Below are positions 1 through 12,599 of a stretch of DNA of 64,000 nucleotides, in pieces. The notes below the pieces were generated by a model. That model was given only the letters and a program-made list of their open reading frames with translations. It was not told the origin of the DNA and ran no database searches. Numbering within the stretch: the stretch's first letter is position 1; every line of letters begins with the position of its first letter. The stretch is from assembly GCA_020137815.1 (NCBI GenBank), contig CM035356.1, forward strand, positions 7,958,711-8,022,710. The letters are read 5' to 3'. The translations under genes were made by a program, and so were the position numbers. Source of the DNA: Hormiphora californensis. Its lineage: Eukaryota; Ctenophora; Tentaculata; Cydippida; Pleurobrachiidae.

Positions 1-199
1 AAACACACTGGGGTAATTTCTCCAATCAATCAAGGAGTTCCACCCGGTAGCCGCGAACAGGTGGATGGTCGGGAATGGTGGTTAAGTAAGACCCAAGCCC
101 CAAGGGAATGTTTCAACTCGAGCAGTGATGTTGCCTCTCTCACTGCACGGGATAGGGAATTCCATAACTGTGCTCCTCTAACACCGAATGATGATTGAT

Positions 200-1960
200 G
201 AGTCATAAGGGCCAGATATGGATGGGTTAGAAGTCAGAAGAGGTCGAGAGGTGGGTTAGAAAGAGTACGGGAGATGGATTAGAAGGTCCGACCCCTTCTA
301 ACCCATCTGTCGGTAGGTGGGTTAGAAAGGGTCGAGGGATGGGTTAGTAGAGGTCGGGAGGTGGGATAGAAGAGGTTAAAGGGGTACGAGAGGTGGGCTA
401 GAACATAGAAGGGGTCAAAAGTGGTTAAGGAGGGGCCAGAGGTGAGTTACTAGGGGTCCAGAGGTGGGTCAGAATGGGACTAGAGTTGGGTTAAAAGTGT
501 TCAAAGGGTGGTCGAGAGGTAAGTTAGAAGGGGTGGGTAAGTTAGAAGAGGTGGGTTAGAAGGGGTCGAGGAGACTGGGGAGGGTTAGTACTTATTATGG
601 GTCGAAAGGTGGGCTAAAAGGGATTGAGAGGTGAGTTAGAAGGGGTCTAGGGGTGAGTTAGAAGGGTCTAGATCTAGCTAGAGGTGAGTTAGAAGGGGTC
701 TAGGGGTGGGTTAGAAGGGGTAAAGAGGTGGGTTAGAAGGGGTCGAGGGGAGGGTTATAGTTATTACTTATTAGGGGTGGAGAGGTGGGCTAAAAGGGAT
801 TGAGAGATGAGTTAGAAGGGGTCTAGGGGTGAGTTAGAAGGGTCTAGAGGTGAGTTAATTAAAAGGGGTCTAGAGATGAATTAGGAGGGGTCTCGAGGAG
901 AGTTAGAAGGGGTCTAGAGGTGAGTTAAAAGGGGTCTAGAGGTGAGTTAGAAGGGGTGGTTTAGAAGGGGTCTAGGGGTGGGTTAGAAGGGGTACGGGAG
1001 ATGGGTTAGAAGGCCAAGGTCCGACCCGGGACCCCTTCTAACCCACCTATCGGTAGGTAGGTTAGAAAATAGAAAGGGTCGAGGGGTGGGTTAGTATTGG
1101 TAATGAAATTCCCCCTCTGCAATAATAGGGGTGACTTCGTAACCAAGGGTTAGTAGAGGTCGGAAGGTGGGATAGAAGGGGTTAAAAGGGGTGGGTTAGA
1201 ACATAGAAGGGATCAAAAGGGGGTTAGAAGGGGCCCAGAGGTGAGTTACTAGTGGTTCAGAGGTGGGTCAGAATGGTACTAGAGTTGGGTTAAAAGTTTT
1301 CAAATGGTGGTTTAAAAGGGGTCGAGAGGTAAGTTAGAAGGGGTTACAAATGTAAAGGGAGGGTTAGAACATAAAAAGGTTAGAAGGAGTCGAGGGGAGG
1401 GTTAGTACTTAGTAGGGGTCGAGAGGTGAGTTAGAAGGGATCTGACGGTTCGGTTAGAAGGTGTCTGTTAGGTGGGTTAGAAGTGGTACGAGAGATGGGT
1501 AAGGGGTCAAGAGGTGGGTTAGAAGTCAGAAGAGGTCGAGAGGTGAGTTACTAGAGTTCCAGAGGTGGGTTAGAAGGGGACTAGGGGTGGGTTAGAAGGG
1601 GTCGAGAGGTAAGTTAAAAGAGGTCCGGAGGTGGGTTATTACTTATTAGGGAGCTGAGAGATTTGTTAGAAGGGGTTGAATGGTGGGTTAGAAGGGTTCG
1701 AGGAGTGGGGTAGTAATTAGTAGGGGTCGAGAGGTGGTTTAAAAGGGGTTAAGAGTTGATTTAGGAGGAGTTCAGACTTCAGAGTTGGGTTAGAAGGGGG
1801 TTCAAAGGTGGGTTAGAAGATTCCAGAGGTGAGATATAATATAGAGGTTTCAGAGGGAGTTAGTAGGGAGCTTACTGATGAGGCAAAAGGACTCGGAGCT
1901 GGGTTAGAAGGGGTCCACGTTGCTTAGTAGGGGTCCAGAGGTGGATCCATGCTAACCCAC
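200..1960. repeat. Degenerate ~22-bp minisatellite (GGTGGGTTAGAAGGGGTCGA)
   Basis: Some 75 imperfect head-to-tail copies of a G-rich unit close to GGTGGGTTAGAAGGGGTCGA fill this stretch. Copies vary in length and sequence, so the array is old. It includes the GGGTTA string of animal telomere repeats, but the unit is not a TTAGGG array. The first 200 bases before it show no gene. No coding capacity is seen. Confidence 0.85.
1088..1155. mobile_element. 50-bp TTGGT-ended miniature element with 9-bp target duplication
   Basis: A 50-bp insert (1097-1146) begins TTGGTAATGAAATTCCCC and ends GGTGACTTCGTAACCAA, so its ends are imperfect inverted repeats. It is flanked on both sides by a perfect 9-bp duplication, GGGTTAGTA (1088-1096 and 1147-1155), created from the host minisatellite. 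It is the smallest member of a family also found at 2998, 44728 and 57093. It is far too small to code for a transposase. Confidence 0.8.
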
Positions 1961-2214
1961 TTCTAGACTAGAACCACTTACCAGGGTCTGTGAATCCATC
2001 AATAAAGATCTGCTGGCGATGAGAAGCGGCTGTGAACGGTTTCCCTACTCAGGTGTTTAGCTCATAGTACGTTGGCCCAGTAATAGTATCATGGCCCAGT
2101 AATTTTATTTCCGGAACAGAATCTGAGAAATTATTTTGTTATTAAACATTTTATAAACCTATCAGAGGGGGTTCAAAGGCGGGTCCAGAGTTGAGGTAGA
2201 AGGGATTCAGAGGC

Positions 2215-2795
2215 GGGTTAGCAGGGAGCTGAGGTAAAAGGGCTCAGAGACTGGTTATAAGTTGTTGATTAGTCGCGGTCCAGAGAGAGAGATATATAGA
2301 GATATATAGAGATGGAGATGGGGAGATGGATATGGAGAGATGGAGATGGAGTTGGAGATGGAGAGATGGAGATGAAGAGATGGAGATGGAAAGATGGAGA
2401 TGGAGATGTAGATGGAGGTGGAGATGGATAGAGATGGAGATGGAGAGATGGAGATGGAGATGCTGATGGAGATGGAGAAGGATAGATGGAGATGGAGAGA
2501 GATGGAGAGCTGAGGTAAAAGGGCTCAGAGACTGGTTATAAGTTGTTGATTAGTCGCGGTCCAGAGAGAGAGATATATAGAGATATATAGAGATGGAGAT
2601 GGGGAGATGGATATGGAGAGATGGAGATGGAGTTGGAGATGGAGAGATGGAGATGAAGAGATGGAGAGATAGAGATGGAGATGGAGATATGGAGATTGGG
2701 ATGGAGAGATGGAGATGGAGAGATGGAAAGATGGAGAGATTGAGAGATGGAGAGATGGAGATGGAGTTGGAGATGGAGATGGAGATGGAAGATTA
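2215..2795. repeat. (GGAGAT)n minisatellite with a ~290-bp internal duplication
   Basis: Imperfect GGAGAT hexamer repeats occupy most of this segment. A leader (GCTGAGGTAAAAGGGCTCAG and following bases) appears at about 2229 and again at about 2510, each time running into the hexamers, so a ~290-bp block has been tandemly duplicated. Open frames here are products of low complexity and are not annotated. Confidence 0.8.
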
Positions 2796-2988
2796 GGCGA
2801 GAAATCTAACTTACAAGTTACAGCTTCAGAAGCATCAAAGCAACGATGGTTCTTCCGTATGACATTGTTCCCACACCAAGTACTCGTAACATTCATATCG
2901 ATTATCGAATCTTTTCTCATCCATCATGACAACTACTTAGAATGATACAGATATTCAGTGTTTAAAGATACCCGGCCCGATAAAGCTA

Positions 2989-3091
2989 CACAAATCTTTG
3001 GTAACGAAGTTACCCCTCCCTTGCCGGCGCACGAAGCGTGCATTACGAAGGTAGACAGAGTGTGAGGTATCTCCGATACCAACATAACTCT
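2989..3091. mobile_element. 85-bp TTGGT-ended miniature element
   Basis: The element (2998-3082) starts TTGGTAACGAAGTTACCCC and ends GTATCTCCGATACCAA. The 9-bp flanks, CACAAATCT and CATAACTCT, match at 7 of 9 positions and look like an aged target duplication. It shares both ends with the 44728 copy. The surrounding 2.8-4.2 kb holds no other recognisable feature apart from A-rich and GCGC-rich patches. Confidence 0.75.
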
Positions 3092-4256
3092 ATAGTCGTA
3101 AGATGGCCTGGCAACAAGGTATTGTGTTTAGTGGTAGAGGCTAGAGCGAAGGAATTTGACCAGTCTGCTGTCTGAGCCAGGGCACAACTTGATGTCAGTG
3201 GTCGTTTCTTGCTTTGCCCTTTAACTCTTCTTTGCCATGCTACGAAGTCTGTCCATTCGGCCAGTTAAGCAAGCTACTAAACCGAGCTCACGCTTCGGTC
3301 CGGAGTGAGAGCTGACTTACTGAGAACATCAAACATTTCTTGTTCGTGAAATAGAGATAGTACAAGAGGTTTGCGACGGGTCTGTGGTCGATCGCAAACT
3401 CAATTCGAACAAACTGTCTCGAAAAGTAAAAATTTCAAAATTTTCAAAACTTTGAAAAAGAAATTTCAAACGAAAAAAAGTTTGAAAACTTTTTTAAAAC
3501 TCGAGAAAATGAGCCTCAATTTGGGAAATCGTGACGTCACTTTTTGAAAACAACCCATCTTTGAACGGTTATTGCTCAGCCTCCTGAAGTCCAATTAACT
3601 CCTCTCAAAAACAGCAAGGTAGATAATTGTCAGATCTAACAGCTAGTGAAAGAATCAAGTCAAACGGACTTCAGGGGCCAAAGTTATAAGCACCGCCGTT
3701 TTTTCGCTCGCAAAGTTATCTTCGACCCAGCCGGGCCCGTCCTGAGCTCAGGCCAAACGCGCGCGCGGCATTCCCTTCAGTCCCCTCGTTGCGGGGGTGC
3801 GCGCATGAGGGGGCTGCAGCGCATTCCAAGAATCTGACAAACTTTCTTGCATTCTCACAAAACATCTGAGGTAAAACATCTCTCGCGCGGCGGAATATGG
3901 CGTGATTCCGCGCTCGCGATATCTCACAACACATTTGGAACTCTCGCGCGTTCCATACAAACACTCAGGAAAACTGTGCCACACTCATGGCACACATCGC
4001 ACACACACGTTACACACACAAACAAACTATCAGTTCACACCTATCACATAATAGAAAGCAAAGGCAGCATTTTAGTCGTTTTATTGTATGATCAGATCTG
4101 TTTCTTGATGAGTTTGAAGCAGGGCAATATGAAGAAATGTAGACCGACCATAGGGTACTTTTCATGTCGTTTGAACAGACGTACTAATAGTCAAATAATG
4201 CTGGGGTGCTAAGTGATTGTTGCTAGGGAATGGTTACCATTGGTTACCATGGTTAC

Positions 4257-7200
4257 CTATTGTGATCATTCCAGGACACAGCCTGCCAAGTGTAGCGTGA
4301 TGGTCGCACTGTAATTGTGGAGAGAAGAGAATGAGTTACTGGAGCTTTATATTAGTAGAGATATACCTGCAGTACCTTGCAACACAAAGAGGGGGCAAGA
4401 TATATCTTGGATATTTGAAAGAAAGTTTTATAAAATAGTTGATTTTTGAAACGCAGGATTAAACCCAGAATGCCATGTGAGTTAAGTTCAGACTCTTACT
4501 ATGTCTGTATGTGAGTGTGTGTATAATGTATGTGTCTATGTGTGTACGAACGGACAGGCCCACGATATTAACACGAACCTGAGTCTTACCGGCCACTTGG
4601 AGACCCTCAATACAGATGGAGCATCTGAACTTGTCGTTATACCGGACAGATCCAGTTCCACACTCTTCCTCCCCCTCCTCTGTGTAGTCCACTGTCAACC
4701 TGGCTCCCCCCGGTCCAGCGGCTGTAGACTGTTGTCCCGTCGCAGCAGCTCGTGTAGTGGCTGTGTGGGGGGAGATGGGGTTAGTGGCTGTAGACTGTTG
4801 TCCCGTCGCAGCAGCTCGTGTAGTGGCTGTGTAGGGGAGATGGGGTTAGTGGCTGTAGACTGTTGTCCCGTCGCAGCAGCTCGTGTAGTGGCTGAGTGGG
4901 GGGAGATGGGGTTAGTGGCTGTAGACTGTTGTCCCGTCGCAGCAGCTCGTGTAGTGGCTGAGTGGGGGGAGATGGGGTTAGTGGATGTAGACTGTTGTCC
5001 CGTCGCAGCAGCTCGTGTAGTGGCTGAGTATGGGGGAGATGGGGTTAGTGGATGTAGACTGTTGTCCCGTCGCAGCAGCTCGTGTAGTGGCTGTGTGGGG
5101 GAGATGGGGTTAGCGGCTGTAGACTGTTGTCCCGTCGCAGCAGCTCGTGTAGTGGCTGAGTGGGGGAGATGGGGTTAGTGGCTGTAGACTGTTGTCCCGT
5201 CGCAGCAGCTCGTGTAGTGGCTGTGTAGGGGGAGATGGGGTTAGTGGCTGTAGACTGTTGTCCCGTCGCAGCAGCTCGTGTAGTGGCTGAGTGGGGGAGA
5301 TGGGGTTAGTGGCTGTAGACTGTTGTCCCGTGGCAGCAGCTCGTGTAGTGGCTGTGTGGGGGAGATGGGGTTAGTGGCTGTAGACTGTTGTCCCGTGGCA
5401 GCAGCTCGTGTAGTGGCTGAGTGGGGGAGATGGGGTTAGTGGCTGTAGACTGTTGTCCCGTGGCAGCAGCTCGTGTAGTGGCTGAGTGGGGGAGATGGGG
5501 TTAGTGGATGTAGACTGTTGTCCCGTCGCAGCAGCTCGTGTAGTGGCTGAGTGGGGGAGATGGGGTTAGTGGCTGTAGACTGTTGTCCCGTCGCAGCAGC
5601 TCGTGTAGGGGCTGTGTGGGGGAGATGGGGTTAGTGGCTGTAGACTGTTGTCCCGTCGCAGCAGCTCGTGTAGTGGCTGAGTGGGGGAGATGGGGTTAGT
5701 GGCTGTAGACTGTTGTCCCGTCGCAGCAGCTCGTGTAGTGGCTGAGTGGGGGAGATGGGGTTAGTGGCTGTAGACTGTTGTCCCGTCGCAGCAGCTCGTG
5801 TAGTGGCTGAGTGGGGGAGATGGGGTTAGTGGATGTAGACTGTTGTCCCGTCGCAGCAGCTCGTGTAGTGGCTGTGTGGGGGAGATGGGGTTAGTGGCTG
5901 TAGACTGTTGTCCCGTGGCAGCAGCTCGTGTAGTGGCTGAGTGGGGGAGATGGGGTTAGTGGCTGTAGACTGTTGTCCCGTCGCAGCAGCTCGTGTAGTG
6001 GCTGTGTGGGGGAGATGGGGTTAGTGGCTGTAGACTGTTGTCCCGTCGCAGCAGCTCGTGTAGTGGCTGAGTGGGGGAGATGGGGTTAGTGGCTGTAGAC
6101 TGTTGTCCCGTCGCAGCAGCTCGTGTAGTGGCTGAGTGGGGGAGATGGGGTTAGTGGATGTAGACTGTTGTCCCGTGGCAGCAGCTCGTGTAGTGGCTGA
6201 GTATGGGGGAGATGGGGTTAGTGGCTGTAGACTGTTGTCCCGTGGCAGCAGCTCGTGTAGTGGCTGAGTGGGGGAGATGGGGTTAGCGGCTGTAGACTGT
6301 TGTCCCGTCGCAGCAGCTCGTGTAGTGGCTGAGTGGGGGAGATGGGGTTAGTGGCTGTAGACTGTTGTCCCGTCGCAGCAGCTCGTGTAGTGGCTGAGTG
6401 GGGGAGATGGGGTTAGTGGCTGTAGACTGTTGTCCCGTCGCAGCAGCTCGTGTAGTGGCTGAGTGGGGGAGATGGGGTTAGTGGCTGTAGACTGTTGTCC
6501 CGTCGCAGCAGCTCGTGTAGTGGCTGAGTGGGGGAGATGGGGTTAGTGGCTGTAGACTGTTGTCCCGTGGCAGCAGCTCGTGTAGTGGCTGAGTGGGGGA
6601 GATGGGGTTAGTGGCTGTAGACTGTTGTCCCGTGGCAGCAGCTCGTGTAGTGGCTGAGTGGGGGAGATGGGGTTAGTGGCTGTAGACTGTTGTCCCGTCG
6701 CAGCAGCTCGTGTAGTGGCTGAGTGGGGGAGATGGGGTTAGTGGCTGTAGACTGTTGTCCCGTCGCAGCAGCTCGTGTAGTGGCTGAGTGGGGGAGATGG
6801 GGTTAGTGGCTGTAGACTGTTGTCCCGTGGCAGCAGCTCGTGTAGTGGCTGAGTGGGGGAGATGGGGTTAGTGGATGTAGACTGTTGTCCCGTCGCAGCA
6901 GGTCGTGTAGGGGCTGAGTGGGGGAGATGGGGTTAGTGGATGTAGACTGTTGTCCCGTCGCAGCAGCTCGTGTAGTGGCTGTGTAGGGGGAGATGGGGTT
7001 AGTGGCTGTAGACTGTTGTCCCGTGGCAGCAGCTCGTGTAGTGGCTGAGTATGGGGGAGATGGGGTTAGTGGCTGTAGACTGTTGTCCCGTGGCAGCAGC
7101 TCGTGTAGTGGCTGTGTGGGGGAGATGGGGTTAGTGGCTGTAGACTGTTGTCCCGTCGCAGCAGCTCGTGTAGTGGCTGTGTGGGGGAGATGGGGTTAGT

Positions 7201-10200
7201 GGCTGTAGACTGTTGTCCCGTCGCAGCAGCTCGTGTAGTGGCTGAGTGGGGGAGATGATATCAGTTTAGTGGCTGTATGGGGGAGATGGAACGTGAGTTT
7301 AGAGTGTCCCCATCTACGTAAAACAGTGAAAGGCTAGCCGTCCTAATCAGTGGTGTAAACGCTGTGTGTCAATTTCAGCTATTGTCTTCATTCGATAATC
7401 ACAGTTGTGCAGCCTGCAGACTCTCTCACTCTGCACTCAGTACAGGTACTGACTTCAGTACACACATATAATGAGTAACATTGTACCATTGTAGTAACTA
7501 ACTTTTTTTTTTGGGTCAATTAGCCACACGCTGAGCAAACCTCATACCACCCGGGTATGGGTAACTATGGCGCTAAGTAGTAACTAACATGTTGTATGTA
7601 CCATTTTGTAACTGACCTACTCGTTTATGAGTGTATCTAGGCGTCCTGGCTGGATGTAGCACCCCCGATCCGTTCGTTCTCCCTCCTCCCCGGTTCCGCT
7701 GACTCTGTTCCACTTGCTTACTGCAAAGTTATTTTAGCAAAGTTATATTATAGCACAAAGTTGTCTGAGCTAGAAACTGAACCACTAAACCCAAATGTGT
7801 GTTCAAAAGTTCGATCTGGGAGACAAAGTGGCTGGTATTATAAAACTGTGAATTATTACCTTGTATTGTAGTTGTTCATGTGGCTGCTGATCCTCCGTGC
7901 AGGAACATACGTCACATTGGGGTCCATTCCATAGGTCGCCAGGTTCATGTGTGTTGCCTCATTTTGACTCAAAATGCTCCATGTAACCTGTTGAGAAAGG
8001 ATTTCCAGTGAGGCTGAGATGGGGGTCATGGTCATGGTAGTTGGGGGTGGTATGGTACTCGTTCTCAATTTAGAGACAGAGAGGAAGATAGAAAGATACA
8101 GAGGGAGGAGAGGATGGTATAGTGTCTCGGCCACACTAACTGGTAGTTTATCCTCACTGCTCAGACTCCTTCCCCTTGAGGCCGGGTCCTGGAGATCAGG
8201 GTTTGTGACGGGCAGTTCCATCGCACTTACTATCTGCAAGAAACTTATTAAGTTAACTAAAGCGGAATTTACATAATCTGCAGAAATGTTGTCTAGACTA
8301 GTTGACTACATCCTTCCAATTCCCTCTTTTTTTAACATGCGTGTCTTGTAGTTGTAGTGGATTGTGAGTGAACCACATAACTAGAAAATACCCCTACCCC
8401 TCTCTGTTCTCATACCCCTCTCTGTTCTCATTTTCTCTCTAGTACTAGACATCTCTACCTGACCACTCTCTTCGCTATGTGTACCTCTAGACCTCTCTAC
8501 CTGACCACTCTCTTCGCTATGTGTACCTCTAGACCTCTCTCTACCTGACCACTCTCTTCGCTATGTGTACCTCTATACCTCTAGACCTCTCTAGTACACT
8601 GAGTTCCAACCTGAGGGGAGGCAACAGTTTCCAGTCCTCCCCGCTGTAGATTGCTATACGCTTTCTTCCTATACAGACAGTTTGCAGGTTTTCGATCCGC
8701 CCATTTTCGTATCCTTTCCTGTTGAAATAAAACGGTTTTTTGTAATAAATAATGAATTATGAACATAAACTCACAATAAAATTCTCAAATCAAAATGCGG
8801 GCCTTACGGAACAAAACGTCCTGTATACATATTCGCAAAGAAAACATTTCCTACTATTCTAACCACAGGTGCCAGAAAGACACACTGCATGCACTACAGA
8901 GTGTTACTTTTCACTCTAGATTCTCCTGTACACCCCCCCCCCCCCCCCCCCCCCCCCGGGGCACCCCCTTACTTCTTGTTTACATTACTCTGTTTTTCTT
9001 TGAACCACCTTAAAGGTTGACAAGATACCTAAAACTTTTCGTATATCGTCTTATTTTGATTTATCATTAATTTTCAGCATTTTTTCAGAATTTTTTGTCG
9101 GCTAGAAAAAAATTCGAAATAGGGGGTCTACCGATATTGTCAGCACTGGTTTTACTGGGCACACTCACTGCGTCTCGCAAATTGAAATTCACGTTTCCGG
9201 TTCCTCAAAAGATAGCTACTTGATCTTGGTTGCGTTGGATTGGTCTCAATAAGACCTTTCCAACGCTACCAAAACGGTTTCTGTATCTCATCAGGAACCG
9301 GAGATATTACGGTATCAATTTTTAAATTGCGCCTCTCGTTTATCAGTAGACCCCCTATTTTGCACATATTTCTAGCCGACAAAAAATTCTGAAAAAATGC
9401 TGAAAATTAATGATAAATCAAAATAAGACGATATACGAAAAGTTTTAGGTATCTTGTCAACCTTTAATATTAGTAGTAGTGCAGCTGTTGTATAGGACTA
9501 CTGCAATCCCTTCATTTTGCCTTATCGAACGCGAGGAATGCATGAATCATAACTAAATAGATAGTTATGCTGTGAGAGACCAGAGACCGGCTGAGGTTGA
9601 GAACGTCAAATTCGGTGAAGAGAATTGTAGTTTATGGTGTTTAGCTGATATATATGGCTATTAGATGTTAGTTACCTGTAAATGTCGAACTATCGTTGAA
9701 TTGTCCACCGGCTGAGTTTGCCTGATAGTTTTCTTCAAATCCACTTGCATCTTTTGCGGGCTAGTTAGAGTTAGAGTTAGTATTCATTGCACAGCTACAA
9801 TGATGTAGTTTATATGGAATTGTTCTTACCGCTCTTTTCTCCAGGTATCTAGGGTAGGGCCTGACATTCTCCCAGCCAACTGCTGTGAGATCATGGGTCC
9901 GGGAGATAACAATCTCAGCCCATGCCTCTTCTCTCTTCTCCGAGAACTCTAAGGGGGTTGACAGGGATCATCTTGAATGCACCAGAACAAGAAAATTAAT
10001 TAGGTTTTTTGGCAACGCATTCCCGAACTTCAATTAATTTGAACCCCATAATGTCTAGCTTTTTTGGCAAGATGACGAGCCAGGACTGGAAAGTTTCCAA
10101 CGCAACCCAAATTTTGAGATTTCATATTCTAATAGTCTGGTCTTTAAAACTGATATTCTAATCATGTCCAAATCTCCTTCCCTCCCCTAACTATTTGTCA

Positions 10201-10352
10201 TGTTAGCACAACATACCTAAGAGGCGCTCCTGGAGCCGTTTGTCTTGGCGTCTGGTTGTGAAGGTGCAATCTGGGTTACGGTTGGGTGCTAGGGTATCTC
10301 TTATATCGTCTAATATCAACTCAACTTCTTTGTCGTGTGATTTCAAAACCAT
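4257..10352 (-). CDS. Unrecognised multi-exon gene (partial model)
   Basis: I do not recognise the family. Six candidate exons read on the minus strand: 10352-10217 (ATG, MVLKSHDKEVELILDD...), 9948-9830 (EFSEKREEAWAEIVISRTHD), 8718-8611 (ERIRKWADRKPANCLYRKKA), 8233-7860, 4760-4590 (ends RYNDKFRCSICIEGLQVA) and 4308-4257 (RPSRYTWQAVSWNDHN). Each has an AG acceptor and GT donor. Phases agree for exons 1-2-3-4 and 5-6. Exon 4 (phase 2) does not fit exon 5 (phase 1), so an exon is probably missed between them or exon 4 is wrongly bounded. A 65-bp array lies directly before the acceptor of the 4760 exon. The true 3' end was not found. The long exon 8233-7860 may hide a small intron. Confidence 0.5.
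4721..7255 (-). repeat. 65-bp minisatellite, ~39 copies, built on a splice acceptor
   Basis: About 39 highly similar units of 65 bp (a few of 66-67) run head to tail. On the minus strand each unit reads CACTAACCCCATCTCCCCCA then CTCAG then CCACTACACGAGCTGCTGCG and ends TCTACAG, i.e. a branch-point-like CTAAC, a pyrimidine tract, an AG and about 42 bases matching the start of the 4760-4590 exon of the unrecognised gene. Only a few positions vary (CGCAGCAG/GGCAGCAG, CTGAG/CTGTG), so the array is young or homogenised. Plus-strand open frames here (4501-5178, 6993-7199) are repeat artefacts. Confidence 0.9.
8440..8580. repeat. Three tandem copies of a ~45-bp unit
   Basis: ACCTGACCACTCTCTTCGCT and the following ATGTGTACCTCTAGACC recur three times in a row. 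The array is intronic to the minus-strand unrecognised gene, just 3' (in gene sense) of the 8718-8611 exon. It is pyrimidine-rich on the plus strand. No function is evident. Confidence 0.8.
9010..9467. mobile_element. TTAA-flanked MITE with ~120-bp inverted repeats
   Basis: The segment starts TTAAAGGTTGACAAGATACC and ends with the reverse complement, closing on CCTTTAA. TTAA is present at both borders (9010-9013, 9464-9467). The left arm, about 9014-9131, matches the right arm, about 9347-9463, almost perfectly, including AATAGGGGGTCTA/TAGACCCCCTATT at the inner ends. The 215-bp core is unrelated to coding sequence. TTAA targets are typical of piggyBac-type transposases, although the AGG terminus differs from the usual CCY. 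It sits in an intron of the unrecognised gene. Confidence 0.8.
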
Positions 10353-10735
10353 TGGGCCGCATGTGGAACTGTACGCTTCTTACGACATATTTGAATCACT
10401 AGATTTAGGTGCTATACTTTAGGGTATTTTTATTGCTCATTTAATTTTAGCTTGTTATGTCAGCGACCACTAAAACGATCATATTTTTATAAAGCTCGTA
10501 TTTTGTAGACTACATCAATAATTGGGCGGTAAATTGGAGGGGTTTATAGTCCAATCAAGTTAGAAGTTAGAACTTATATCGGTTATACAAAAAAAAAGCT
10601 TTTTAAAATCAAAACGACTTGAAATAACTTTATACACGGTTGAATTGTTTAGTTGTGTATGTTGATTGTTATACTGCAAACAGCGTACTATCACACTCAA
10701 CAACTACGCGATGCTTCTGTTTCAGAAAACACTAA

Positions 10736-10848
<113 letters not shown>

Positions 10849-12599
10849 GTGCCTTGCTTTATAGTTTACATGCGAATCTAGCAAGCACAGGCTCAAGAAC
10901 GACTGGATCTCCGCGTGCGTGTAGAGGAGAGAGATTGAAACAAAAGAGAGGGAGAGTTGAAAAGAGAGAGAAGGAGAAAGAGAGGGATGGAGAGAGAGAT
11001 AAGAGAGTCTGAGAGAGAGAGAGAGTGGAGGGTGAAAAAAAGACTGTCCTAATCCTATAGAGATACTCAAATATGAGTACACACCATTGGTGCACGGTTT
11101 GCAGGACACTGGACAAGATTATAAAATGTCTGAACGAATGGAAAGATGAAAGCAGCAATTCAAAAGATTCGAAATAATAGTTGACACCTCAATCGATCTA
11201 CATAGTATTAGGATTTAGGAACACCTGTTCTTTGTATGCAAATAGAAAACAAATCTTTTAGACTCATCTAATTCTAATATCAATATCATGAGCCATGTAT
11301 AAGGGGCTCATATTGAGCTAGTAGTCCACAAATATAATGATTGTCGGTATAATTGGTCACTGTATATATAATCAACAATTCTCTTATCACGGGGGCGAGA
11401 AGTGGGGCTCCTGAATGAATATTATGTGGTTAATGAACGTGTGCATGTACAATTCAGTTAGTCATGGACCACCGAATGACAACATTCCATGACGAAATGT
11501 CATATCTTAATGGCGTTTATTGCCGCCCTTTCATTAAAAAACTTAATTTGTTAATTGGGAGGACGACTACTGGGCCGGGTTTCCTTAAAATTGTATTGCT
11601 CCCGAAAAAGATAACCCTTGAATCTACTCCTATCATTACTCATAGTAGCCCAAAAACTACCTACCTACGTCACACAATATGTACTTTTAGAATTCTTCCT
11701 AAAACACAAGAGGACAAAATAGTAAATCGAGTAACTAGAGCTCTCTCCTATATTTTACTAGCGGTCAAGTGTAGAAGCAGCACGGTAATTCTGAAATGTG
11801 ATATTGTAGTAACCATCTAGGGGGCTTTCCCACGTGGACAGTTTTTCCAACCCGGAATTTAATTTGGGGAAACTGGGTCATGTGTGGCTGATTGAAAGTC
11901 AACACAAATCAAATACTCGGACGAAACACTACGAATACATCGTTATCATAGCGCTGGCAAGCGCCCGGGGCCCAATCCTCCCTCCCCCAACCATCCTTTC
12001 CTTAAAAGTGTCCATTTTCCAAGCATTCTTGCTTCCAGTGAATGGAAAATCGAAATTGCGAAAAAAAAAATTTTTGAATTTTTTGAAAATTTTTGAAAAT
12101 TTTGACAGCGCTACTATACTTATTGTCTGAAATCGGCAATTTCAACTCTGTTTTAGACAACCTTCCCGTTGTCTTACGAACTTGCCGCTTGGTAGTTCGT
12201 GTTGCCTTGACACCTAGAGCACACGTTTAAAATTTCATGCAAATCGGAGTTACGGTTTTTACGTTACAGAGGGTCGTATTTTAGACAAAATGTCCGTTTT
12301 TCGCGTCACGAACGACCGTAAAGTAACGACTTTTTTGCGTAGTTAATAGAGGCCAGAGTTTTAAAGCTATCACCATGAGGCATGAAACTTTGGGAGTCGG
12401 TAGGTCTAGTGGTGTACCTTGTATTAAAGCTTGGACAGAGAAAACGGACAGTCATAACAAAAGTTATGACTGTCTTAAGTTTTCTTTGGCGTCTAAGACA
12501 GCCTTCCCGTCGTTCTACGAATACGCCGCTTGGTACGTAATGTTGTCTCGAGATCTTGAACACACGATCAAAATTTCAAGCAAATCCGAGTTACGGTTC

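Noticed and set aside
200-1960. Telomere or subtelomere
   Set aside because: Units include GGGTTA but the ~22-bp repeat is not TTAGGG and single-copy genes follow in ordinary order.
4501-5178. 225-residue plus-strand open frame
   Set aside because: Its last two thirds is the 65-bp minisatellite read in changing frames, and the first part is antisense to a supported exon.
4721-7255. CRISPR-like array
   Set aside because: The whole 65-bp unit is repeated with no variable spacers, in a eukaryotic intron.
11464-12130. Two open frames of 118 and 98 codons
   Set aside because: No protein-like composition, no splice context and no recognisable motif.
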